The notes beneath the pieces are model-generated. The model was given only the letters and a program-made list of their open reading frames with translations, did no database searches and was not told the origin of the DNA. From NCBI GenBank assembly GCA_902728285.1, contig CACVBU010001379.1, positions 393,978 to 457,977 on the forward strand: a DNA stretch of 64,000 bases, written 5' to 3'. A program made the translations under genes and the position numbers. The stretch comes from Clytia hemisphaerica. Lineage: Eukaryota; Cnidaria; Hydrozoa; Leptothecata; Clytiidae. Shown piece after piece: positions 54,046 to 64,000 of this stretch (its first letter is position 1; every line of letters starts with the position of its first letter).

Positions 54046-57000
54046 TAGGAAAATATAGTAGAGAGAAATGCTCTTACGTGGATAGGCGGTTGTCGAATAA
54101 TGAACAGTTGACGAGTGTGCAGCAACAGCAGCGAATAACGATATCAAAGAAAAATGTATAAAAACGACTGTATAAAAACGATTAGATTAGGTTATTTGTA
54201 AATGAATCAAATTTTTCCACTAGCTTTGGGTGCTTTTTTTTACAGGCTTTTTGATAAGCTTACTTTGTTGTTCGATTTTGAGCTTTTTCTCGTAAACTTC
54301 ACCCTCGATCACCTTTTTTTCATCGTTCAATGACAGTGAGTTTTGAAAAATCGAGGCTTACCTGTTCGCCATTCTCAAGGATTGGGTATATTTCAATAAG
54401 ATTTTTGACGGATATATGTGATCCTTAATCAGTTTTGCACGTTGATCGTGCAGGGTAAGCTCCAAACGAGTCGCAATAAGCTCAGTCTTTCTTTTTGCTT
54501 TTTGAGTTTCAAACCGAATGCTTTGAAACCGAATGTTAATCTTCTCCAGCAGGGATATTTGGGAGATCAATCCCCAAAGTTTTTTTGGATTTCTTCAGCA
54601 TCACGAAATAATAACAAAATAGAGATATGTTACAAAAACAGAGGTACAAAAACACTAAAGACTATGTATTTACAAGAGTAGGAAAGTATATTTACAAAAA
54701 ACAGAGCAATAAAAAACACTAAACACTTTCATCGTCCGAGGACACAACAATTACTACTTTGTCATCTACAAAGTTTTCTGGTGAGCAATATCCATCATCG
54801 TCAGATTCGTCTGATGATATTATAATGGATTCTATTGGCATGTCTTCTAAAAAATTGTCCAAAATTAAATTGTTTATTATCATATCTTCCACCACGTGGT
54901 CCACAAAATTTTCGTACATTTGAAATACATGATCCAAATCAATATCAATTATGGCAAATGGAAACGTCAAGTCTAGAATGAAATCACCTAATAGTTAATA
55001 AATAATCTAGTCTAAATTAAACTAGTTCACGCTCGATCATCTTCTTTTTATCGGTTAGTTGGCTGACAGTGAGTTTCGAGACACTCTGACGCTTCCATAA
55101 GGTCTGTTTCAACCAGTTTGTTCTTCTCCGTCAAATCTTCGATGATAAAACTCGATTCTGAAAGCTTCTGACGAAGGAGAGAGGTCTCGTGTGATAAGTC
55201 TTCCATTGAGGTGTCATCAGAGCTTGCTTTAGGGAAGGTTCTGGGTGTTTGATCAGTCTCAAGGGCACGATGGATGATCGAGTTTGTATTAAGAAATTAA
55301 AGATTTTAGTTTGAAGTTTTTTGCGAAGTTCATAGTTATCAATTTTTAGCCTTGAATCGTCCGTAAGAATCAAGAAAGAATTCACCAACACAAAAATATC
55401 AAACTTATGAACAATTTGAATAAATCCGTTTTTTGAGAAATCTTAGTTGGTTCGTCAACGATCCCAATCAAAAATAGTCATGCTTTCGTGAGTCTAAAAA
55501 TTAAGGGTGATACTTTTCTCCACTGGTCGAGTGACTGAGGTTCATATTTCACAAGGAGTGTAAAGTTTTCGGAAAAATCAATATCAATATAAGCTGCGTT
55601 AAATAGTTCATTGAACTCTTTGGTCAGGATCAGCTTTACCAACCGTTTATCAATGAAGTCAAGGATTGCTCTCATATAAAGATATTTTTTCACAGCTTTC
55701 AGTTTGTGTTTCAGTTCACCTTTTTTGGTTGTAGAAGGTAGACACCAACTGGTGTTATACTTTAATTGATTGAGTGCCAAAAATTAAAAAAATGTGAAAC
55801 ATAAAATTTCCCTTGTGTAAGCCAAATTTTTGCCCACTCAACAAACTGTAAGTCTCAAATAAAAAATGTAAAAAAATTTCTTGGAAGGGTAAGCCACATG
55901 ACCAGTATGCAATGAATAGCTACTTTCCTCAGCTTAACCATCAAAGCAATCCTACGTGTAAGCCACATAATGATCTCAAGTTATGGTCAATTTAGTGACT
56001 GGCAATAAAAAGGTCACAAAAAGGGGTTTATTTTTTATTGGGATCCAACCCAAACGCTATTAAGGCTCCAATGACAAATAGACATAGGCGTTTCCCTCTA
56101 GTTTTTTAAGAATTTATGATTGTCATGAAGAGAAGGTGATCTATTTTCTCTGCCATTGTTGTAGCGGTACATCTTGGTGCTAAAACTGAAAATTGAGATT
56201 GCAGAGATTGTCGGTACTCTAATAGAAATTAGATCTGGTATAGAGGGATCCTCAAGTTGTGAATTATTTTTCTCGAGCAAGGAATGAGTAGTAGAAAGAG
56301 GTAGATATGAATTCTTGAGTGTTGAAGTGTGTTAGGAGTAGAGATTATTATACTCAATGAAATACGTGACTTTAAAGATTGGAAGGATTCATAAAAAGTC
56401 TAGTCATGTGGGTTTGTGTTGGAACGTTGGAACAGTGTTATAGTGATAATAGCATACGAAATGATAGAATTGTTTTAAATTTAGCTGGAATGTTGTTATT
56501 ATAATTTAGTGTTTCAAGTGTTAAACTTTTTAAAATATATATTAAACTTTTTAAAGTTTTTTAAATAGTCACGTAGCAAAATGTTGTATGCTGCTTGATT
56601 TAATTTGTGTCAGTTTGTGTTGTATTATCTTGTTGATGTATTTTAGAGAATCATTGCGTTCTTTCAGCTTGTTAAAAAAAGGTGAGGGAGTGGTCGTCAG
56701 ATTTTCTTTGGAGGTAGATTGTGGTGTGTAAATGTTGGATTTGGTATTGGTCGTTGGCTGACTGGAGGTTGCCATAGTATCTATTTCTGGTGTTCGCTGG
56801 TCAATGGGGGTTTGGACTGTCATTTTCTAGGATTGTTGCAATTTGAGATAGTGGGTTCTTGTATAGTGTTTTGGATTTCGTCTTTTGCGTGTTGGTTGTT
56901 GAGTTGTGGCTGAGGGTTGCTATATTGAGCCATGTATTGTCGATTTTTGTTTTTTTCTGAGGATTGTGTGGTATGGATCTTCGTTTAAGTGGGTATTGTC

Positions 57001-57117
57001 ATGGCTCCCTTCTCCTTTCTTTTGAGGTAGATTGTGGTTGTGGTAGATTGTGGATGTATTGGTTCTTTATGTGGCTGTCTCCTCTTCATTTTGAATTGAA
57101 TTTGGATTTGGATTTGA
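54046..57117 (-). mobile_element. Degenerate transposon copy B
   Basis: Direct duplicate of 47,646-51,424 without that copy's three insertions. Minus-strand relics in order: 55,780-55,478, 55,391-55,131 and 54,970-54,719. About 110 bp near 56,533-56,645 is present here but absent from copy A. The two copies are close to identical over most of their length. Confidence 0.8.
55478..55780 (-). pseudogene. Transposase-like relic (DIDFSEN block), copy B
   Basis: Same 100-residue frame as 49,181-49,483 with a few substitutions (for example KLILTKEF for KRILTKEF). It keeps YIDIDFSENFTLLVKYEPQS. Both copies share the same stop, so the frame was already broken before duplication. Confidence 0.7.
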
Positions 57118-57285
57118 TCCTGGTCAAAAATAGTGTGACATTTTTTTTATTTATAAAAAGTGTCAAATTTCAAGTTTTGCCAATATCTTTTTTTCTACCG
57201 CTTCTTTTGTCTTGATATTTTAGGAGGCTGTAGGGCTTGGGGCTGGGAACCCGTCAATATAACTATTTGTGTTATATGAGCCATA

Positions 57286-57961
57286 TTTGAGGTTGACAGG
57301 GCAAAAATGACTCTTTTCAGAAAATGTCATCCTCAAAAATAGGACTTAACAAGAGAAAGCGGAAAATGCTGAAAAAAAGCCGCCGAAAGGTTGCTCCTAG
57401 TAAAAAGTGTTAAAGGTACAAGGTTCACTTGTTATATGAACCTGTTTTGAGGTTGACAAATTGACGATATTTCAAAATGAATTTTGCAGTTTCTTGTCCT
57501 GTTAACCTCATAAATGCCTTTTTATACTTTCAAAATGGGATTCTATGTTTGCTATGTAATTTCGAAGGGTTACAAATCTGCGTAGCAGGTTAAAGGAGCC
57601 AATTTTGAGGTTGACATTGCTCTAAAATCAGAAAACATATCATGTGGGCAAAAGTAATTACAAATCGATGATGATTGGTTTTCATATTGCACAGAAAGAT
57701 TCTTTAACTAATAATAAGATATAATTAAATGTTAACAAAACATTTTTGAGGTTGACATCCTCAAAATAACCTAAAAATGATCAAGTATCTCCAAAACATT
57801 GACATATATAATGAAAATGCACTATCAAAATATTATGAAATAACATACTTAGGAACAGAGTGCAAGTACAAAATGAACTTGAAAACTTATGCTAGTAAAA
57901 ACTATTGAACTTAGGAATTAAACTTTCAAGACTAGTCACCATAAAGTTTTTGAGGTTGACA
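57286..57961 (+). repeat. Left subterminal array of TTTTGAGGTTGACA
   Basis: Exact or one-off copies at 57,286-57,298 (last 13), 57,445-57,458, 57,603-57,616, 57,744-57,757 and 57,948-57,961. Inverted variants lie at 57,325-57,338 and 57,500-57,513. At 57,744 the motif overlaps its own inverse. Spacing is roughly 150 bp. Confidence 0.8.
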
Positions 57962-58201
57962 AGATCAGTAACAAATAGCAGCGTCTGATGTCCTTAAACT
58001 GGCAACAAATATTTTCACTACTATTGAAAAAATGCGGAAAATTATCCAAAATAAACAAAATGTTTTAACTATTGGAAAATAAGATAAAGCAGTAGGAACT
58101 ATTGGTCTGTAATCTAAAACAAATCAAAGACTAAAAAGCAGAACATACTATCTGGAAATACCCCAAAAACACTAAATGAAATATTGCTACAGTACAGATT
58201 T

Positions 58202-61200
58202 TTAAGTTGTTTTAATCCGATCCATATAGTACAAGATATCTGTCAAGTCTTTGTTTTCCAATCTAAAGCCTTTCTTTGTCTCCTGAAATGGAACAAATGG
58301 ATAGACAACACTCTCTCGATAAAAGTATGTTATTGTTTTGGAAAGTTTAAACAACTGACAGTTTTTATTTGTAAATTGACGTTCAAGGAAATGTCCCTGG
58401 AGATGTTCCATACCAGCAGGAATTGTATTTCCATAGTTGTCAGAAATATTATAATCAGTTACTGCACTTTCAACAACCTTGATGAACCAGACAATGTCAT
58501 CAGACTTCTCACTAGCAGCAACTGCAACAACTGAACCCTCTGGCATAAAATCTTCCAAATCTTCTCCGTCCCCGTCACCACCATCATCATCATCTTCTTC
58601 AGCTCTCTCATCATCAAGATCATCATCTACTATTTCAGGAGCATTTTTTGATCGAAGAATTCGCGGATAGATTTCACTTGCAGATATAGTAAATTCTCGA
58701 AAGAGAGCACATGATCCAATCTCAAGCTCACATTCCTTGCAAATACAAAGCCTGTCAGCTGCTTTGAAATATCCAAGACCTTAGGATCAACTTCTTCAAT
58801 CATGTAAGGAACTGATGTGGAATCATCGAACTTCTCATGCAAAAAATTGATAATATCATTTGTGTCAAGGATAACTCGTCCAGCTGCTATTTCCCTTCTA
58901 ACTGCAACCTTCACGATCCCACCGACATGGTCCACTTCCCCCTTGCCGTGTCCCGAAACGCTATAGATTCTGATGACCATAGTGTTTAGTTTTGTTGCTA
59001 GCTGCTGCAGGTCATAGACATGTTTATTCGATTTGTATTGACAACGACAATTATCACTCTCGATGATGATTACTTTGTTTCTTAGATCTATCCCATCGAT
59101 CATTTTGTCAATGCAAAGTTTGACAAAAACTTGATCATGTTTGCGGTTGTCGGAAAAGTATGGATGGTATGTCTTTTCTCCTTCAGCCCAAACAATTCCA
59201 GAATGGACTGTTACCTGCGTATAGGACCAGTGCAGGGATTGTGCTTGGTATTTCACAGGGAGTGTCAGATTTTCACTAAAATCGATGTCAAGGTCAACTG
59301 AGTCGAACATACTGTAAAAATCTTTAATTGTTGACCGGTAATTTTTCAGTTGATTTCTATGATGTATAAAATGAATAAGCATTTTATCCATAAACTTTAT
59401 CAAGTATTCTGCATTGGAAGGTGTCTGGACAGTTTTTAAATGCTCTTTTATCTCCCCACGTTTGTTTTTAACCTCAACCTTCTGAAAATGCATGAAGGGA
59501 ATCGTTGTATCAAGATCACAATCCTTGAAGCAGGCTTTGATACCATTCCATTTGTTGAGGATTTCAGCACACACAGATTTTTCATTCGGAGTACAGTCCC
59601 AGGATATGTATGTTGTGGTCTCCTTTTTGCAATCAGCATAAAGGTGTTCAAAAAAAGAATCGTAACCATCAAATGGAACTGAAATTTTCAATTTACCAGC
59701 CAAATCAGCAATAGCTTTCACACACCACCTACCATGCAAATGGTATTTACAACAGCACATTTGGAGATCCTTGCTTGTGGTGTGTCTTACATAGAAAGGT
59801 TTTAAAGCAAAGAAGGTCCCATAGGACACCGTTGGGTTACCTTCCCTGAGGTATTTGAGGTATAGATCTTTGAATGGCTTTTCTGCAATACGATGAATGC
59901 ACTGGTAAAAGTTTCGATTTCTCTGCTGGATTATGATGACACTGGACGGAAGCTTCTTATCAAAGGAGAAAATGGACTAACAGCAGACCCAAAGGAACAA
60001 AGTGAAATAATAGCTACATACTTCAAAGGAATTTTCTTCAAAAATCAAGAACAACCAACAATCGTACCACCAGCACCTATGCTAGCACCGTTCACGTCAG
60101 TCGAAATCAACAAAGCTGTTAAGAAAATGAAACGAAACAGAAGCCCAGGATGAAATACCAATTGAACTGATAAAATTTGCTCCAGAAACTATCCACCAAC
60201 AGATAGCCAACATCTATAACAACATAGCCGAAACAGGGAACATACCAAAAGAGATCACGTACGGTATCCTTAAACCCCTGCAAAAACCCAACAAAGCAAA
60301 AGGACCACCATCAAACTTACGACCAATCGTTCTACTTTCATCACTACGAAAAATCCTTGCAGCTTGCATTATCAACCGAATCAGAGACCGACTTGACGCA
60401 GAAATACCACTCTCTCAAGCAGCCTACCGAGCGAACAGATCCACAACCGAGCACGTCTTCGCGGCAAAACTTGTAATTGAACGGACTATAACATCAAAAT
60501 GTGAAGCCGTTCACTTAATACTTCTTGATATGAGCAAAGCGTTCGACAGTCTTAATAGAAACAAACTGCTGCATGACTTGCAATCTACCATCTCACCAGA
60601 CGAACTCCACATTATCGCAGTCCTCCTTAATGTATCGCTCAGCGTCAAATGCAACCAAACTCTAAGCTCTGAGTTCGCAACTGACACCAGAGCACCACAA
60701 GGAGACTGTGTAAGTGCTAACGAATTTACGTACTACCTAGCAAAAGCACTACACCCGATGAAAAACCACCAAATACCCAACCATCCTGATGCACTTCCTA
60801 CTGTACCATCCATTCCTGTTGACCATCTAACAGACCACAATTACGCCATTGTCACAGAAAAAGAACAAATCGATATTGAAATGGAGTATGCTGACGATAT
60901 CGGGAAAGTAACTTCAGACTATCGCGCACTGCAAAAGTTTAAGCAGACCGTCCCAACAGAACTAGAAAAACGAGATCTAGTAATAAATCAGGACAAAACG
61001 GAACAATTTACCATCACAAGAAATAACAACGAATGGAAAAAGTGCAAATATCTCGGCAGTATGCTTTATACATCAGAAGACATCAAAAGAAGAAAAGGAA
61101 TATCGATTTCAGCTGCCAACAAATTACGAACGTTGTTCTGTCATAAAAAGTTGACTACACAAACAAAAATGTCAGCATTCACGACCTACATCGAACCGAT

Positions 61201-63351
61201 ATTTCTGTATAACTGCGAGCTGTGGAGTTTAACAACCTGCCAAGCCGAAAATTCCATTGATGCATTCCAAAGAAGATTGTTGCGAACTTTCGTGCTAAAT
61301 GTGAGCTGGCCAGAAATCGTGAAGAATGCCGAAGTGTATCAAAAGACCAACGCGGTAAAGTGGAGCAAACGTATCAAAAGTAGAAGACTGAAGTGGCTGG
61401 GAACTGTATTACGAGCAAATAGTTCAACACCTATGAAAAAAGCACTCGAATATGCCAACACTAAGTACCAAAGACCGCGAGGGAAACCAACTACAACTTG
61501 GCTCAGTGTTGTCAAAAATGACCTTAAAACATTAAATATTGAATGGGACGACGCAATAGAAATTGCAAAAAACACTAAGGAGTGGAACATTATCATAAAT
61601 CGTTGATAGTTATACAACTTTTTTCTACTGCTTCTTTTCGATAATTATCGACAAAGCTGATAATGCCTCAATTCCTTTCGTCGGGAGATATTTTATTATA
61701 TATTTTTATTCTTTGTACCTACCGGTAATGTAATCGTTTTTTACGGAAAGACCGAATTGAATTGAATGAATTGGACGGAAATTCTAGACCATTTTGCACT
61801 CTTGGTTTCTCGTTTAATCTTAACTTTGAAGTTTGATTAGAGTTGGTGGATTGAATAGTATTCTCATGCCAAAATTTCCAAACATTTTCTCTGGTTTCTA
61901 ATGGGAGAAGCTTTCTACCAGCTGATGTAGGTTTCCTTGTGAAACGAAATTGGTCAAGGATATTGAGTTTTCTCAAAGCAAGCTCAAGAACATCGACTTG
62001 ATCACATTGCTCCAGTTCCATACTTTTGATGAATTCACTTACATCATCAGCCAGACGACTCTTTCTTTTTCGAGTTTTCGGGGTCATAGGGTCAGCAATA
62101 GTTGTATTGGAAGTATCTTTCGATGGTGTACCAGCGATGGATTGCTGTAGCAAAAGTTGAAATATGTCAGTGAGTATGGGTATTTAATTTAAAAAAGTAA
62201 GAGGTTTTATATTCTAGTGACCTTGGTTGAACGATACAAAAGCTGTGCGCCTCTCTTTAATTTTACTAATCAAATAAATGACAGCTAGTATATACTCCTG
62301 TAAAATCAAATTGTACCTTTTTTCTAAACCTGACTGGAGTTTCACAAGCTAACTCAACATCCTCAATGTTACTCGATTCCTCATCTGTTACATCCTGTAG
62401 AAATTAAAATTTGGTACTTAACTCAAAATACATGACAACGAAAATCTAGATAACTAGTGCCTTCTTAAATGTCTAAACATTTACCTGTCTTTCAAAATCG
62501 ACTTGTTTGTTAGTATGCACGATAACACTCGACTCCTTGACTTGTTTATCCTGTAGAAATATGTAAAAAATTAGAGTTAAGCTGTAATGTAAAAAAGTAC
62601 ACTACTCTGAGTTTCGTGCTACCTGCATTTGTCAATTGTACAAAAAATTGATATCAAAATAACTATAGTGCCTATAATGAGTATAAATATTTACCTGACT
62701 TTCAAAATTGACTTGGTTCTCATTAGTTTGCTCAATAACACACGTCTCTTGAACTGATAAAACCTCATCCTAAAAATGAAAATATAAAGCTTTAACATAC
62801 GGACAATTCTAAAAGATTGCTTACTAACGAGCTAACCAATAAATTACTTCACGATCATACCTCATTAACAGGAATAAATGCCATTGAAACATCTGCCAAA
62901 GAGTATTCTTCCTCAAGTTCGAGATTGTTCAAGTTGTTACCGTCTGTATAGTCTGTAATATTTATATTTAAGTTCGAAAATCCTTTCTTCTTGCATATCT
63001 TAACGTGTGCAATGAAATGATCAATACGCTGATATTTCTTGTTGCAAAACTGGCAAGAGTGGTCCATTTTCGCATGTGATTTTAGATGACGCTGGAGACC
63101 ATTTTTCCTGTGGAATTCTTTGAAGCAAATATGACATATCAAACTTGTTTTTCGTACTTTCAATTCACAATTTCTAGTATGTCTATCATGGTTATCTTTC
63201 CTGCTACTCTCTTTTCCACAGTTTTCACAAATGAAGATCTTTTTGGAAATCCCACAAGAACTGTTAACATGTCTTGATTTGCTTGCCTTGTTTTAAAAGT
63301 TAATTTGCATTTGCCACATTTATACACTTTATTTTCTTCCTTTTTATTCAT
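58202..63351 (-). pseudogene. Zinc-finger plus DDE-like transposase, spliced, inactivated
   Basis: Exons: 62,861-63,351; 62,695-62,769; 62,485-62,550; 62,317-62,394; and 62,144 downward, all with GT-AG borders in phase 0. Exon 1 encodes four C2H2/C2HC fingers (CGKC, CENC, CHICFKEFHRKNGLQRHLKSH in part, CQFC). Exons 2-4 are short, each starts with Asp, and they resemble each other (QVNFESQ, QVDFERQ). The last exon has a TRKRKSRLADD basic stretch, then, beyond the LINE, FFALKPFYVRH, a CCCKYHLHGRW motif, DIDFSENLTLPVKYQAQS, VIIIESDNCRCQYKS and SGHGKGEVDHVGG: probable first and second catalytic Asp and a His/Glu/Asp-bearing third motif of an RNase H-like fold. CICKECELEIGSC and an acidic tail follow. 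Lesions: a frameshift after finger 1 (near 63,285), one near 58,783, and the LINE. Confidence 0.7.
59895..61770 (+). mobile_element. LINE insertion, 5'-truncated, nearly intact reverse transcriptase
   Basis: Inserted in the coding exon of the minus-strand transposase. One frame (59,893-60,151) ends at RNRSPG with a stop. A one-base shift restores DEIPIELIKF, and the frame is then open from 60,149 to 61,606. Motifs in order: PSNLRPIVLLSS, AAYRANRSTTEH, LLDMSKAFDSLNR (A), APQGD (B), EYADDI (C), KCKYLGSML, and a C-terminal AFQRRLLRTF...RRLKWLGTVLR domain. The endonuclease is missing. The tail near 61,750 is GAATT-rich. It reads as a young non-LTR element of RTE/CR1-like affinity; the clade is uncertain. 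Exact ends are not fixed. Confidence 0.85.
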
Positions 63352-63666
63352 TTTACTGTATCTGAAAAAAGTAAAAAGATACCTCTGAAACAATACAAAA
63401 TCTTAAAAATCAAAATCAGTCATTTCTGCAATAAAAGCAAAACTAGAATGATTGAATTGCTAAATCTTTTGAAAACATTTAAAAAGCTGCACTACAACGA
63501 CTTCTATTGAAAAACACTGCAATGACCTCCAAAAAAGAAAAAAACTGCAAACAATCTGAAGTAAAATCAAACTAAAAATTTGGTCCAGTGATAGCAATCA
63601 AAAACTTGGAAAAACTTCTTCTTTTAGCCTGAAAACTATTTTACCTTAGTAATCTGATAAGTCTTT

Positions 63667-63842
63667 TGTAAACCTCAAAAGTTGCTCATACAATAAAAGT
63701 TACCCTACTTACAGTTCAGGCACAACCCATACTTACCTTTTGAATCGAGAAAAACAATAACTTAATTCAAAAAGTCATTATTACAACCAAAAACTTGTGT
63801 AAACCTCATTTTTGGGCCTCTTAACTAGAGTCAACCTCAAAA
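63667..63842 (-). repeat. Right subterminal array (inverted)
   Basis: TGTAAACCTCAAAA (63,667-63,680), TGTAAACCTCATTT (63,798-63,811) and GTCAACCTCAAAA (63,830-63,842) are inverted versions of the left-side TTTTGAGGTTGACA. The array may continue past the window end. Confidence 0.7.
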
Positions 63843-64000
63843 TAGCACCTGTAATAGCAAACAGCAATCTTTCAATAATATTGATTGACTATTAGTAGTG
63901 TTTACTTTCAATCAAAACTTGACTCAAAGAATTATAAAAAACATTGTTATTATCAAGATTGGAGACCTTTTAATTGATATTGTCTTACCTACCTAATAAG

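Larger units (their letters stand above)
57250..64000 (-). mobile_element. Unclassified DNA transposon with spliced transposase and inverted motif arrays
   Basis: A coding core (58,202-63,351, minus strand) lies between arrays of the 14-bp word TTTTGAGGTTGACA, which runs mostly forward on the left (57,286-57,961) and inverted on the right (63,667-63,842). Inverted subterminal arrays are where many eukaryotic transposases bind. The left end is somewhere between 57,118 and 57,286, and the right end is beyond the window, so terminal repeats and target duplication cannot be read. A LINE interrupts it at about 59,895-61,770. I do not recognise the superfamily. Confidence 0.65.

Noticed and set aside
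58479..58670. Ser/Pro-rich plus-strand frame
   Set aside because: Antisense shadow of the acidic tail of the transposase-like gene.
1..64000. CRISPR array, operons, bacterial contamination
   Set aside because: No spaced direct-repeat array; genes have GT-AG introns and animal homologues; intergenic DNA is large and repeat-rich.

Overview
The window reads as AT-rich, intron-containing animal nuclear DNA dense with transposable elements. I favour a cnidarian (about 0.6). The reasons are an orphan class A receptor of a cnidarian-looking type, recognisable animal genes (RP2, NTF2, DCAF15) broken by ordinary GT-AG introns, and a repeat load of LINEs, a Penelope-like element, tRNA-derived SINEs and many small inverted-repeat (MITE-like) elements. 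I see no bacterial or organellar signs. The species is not determined.

Host genes. RP2/XRP2 lies on the minus strand at 5.7-6.7 kb as a single uninterrupted reading frame. NTF2 (NUTF2) is on the minus strand with three exons found between 7.5 and 11.8 kb; its first exon was not located. DCAF15 is on the plus strand and was assembled by hand from eight exons between 16,972 and 40,199. Its splice phases agree except in exon 4, where a one-base frame conflict remains. An intronless seven-transmembrane receptor follows at 41.2-42.2 kb. Two weak single-exon candidates lie at 51.7-52.0 kb (PIF/Harbinger-like N-terminus) and 52.9-53.1 kb (basic/coiled-coil exon).

Repeats. DCAF15 introns hold a 156-bp tandem array, a Penelope-like GIY-YIG fragment in a head-to-head palindrome nested inside a MITE, a palindrome centred on a perfect Maf/AP-1-type site, and a 2.14-kb foldback element whose two 1,060-bp arms are almost identical and flanked by a 9-bp direct repeat. 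A dead LINE sits in a NUTF2 intron and itself carries a TA-flanked MITE. Several unrelated MITEs carry arrays of TTTGGCGG, TTTCGCGG or TTTCGCGA.

The right third (about 47-64 kb) is dominated by one unclassified DNA-transposon family. The fullest copy (about 57.2 to beyond 64 kb, minus strand) encodes C2H2/C2HC fingers, three short phase-0 spliced exons that look like duplicates of each other, a DDE-like (RNase H-type) region, a cysteine motif and an acidic tail. It is flanked by inverted arrays of a 14-bp motif. It is broken by two frameshifts and by a LINE with an almost intact reverse transcriptase. Two degenerate relatives (47.6-51.4 and 54.0-57.1 kb) form a direct duplication. Comparing them gives natural empty sites that prove three small insertions and their target duplications. 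This family is my best candidate for something undescribed.
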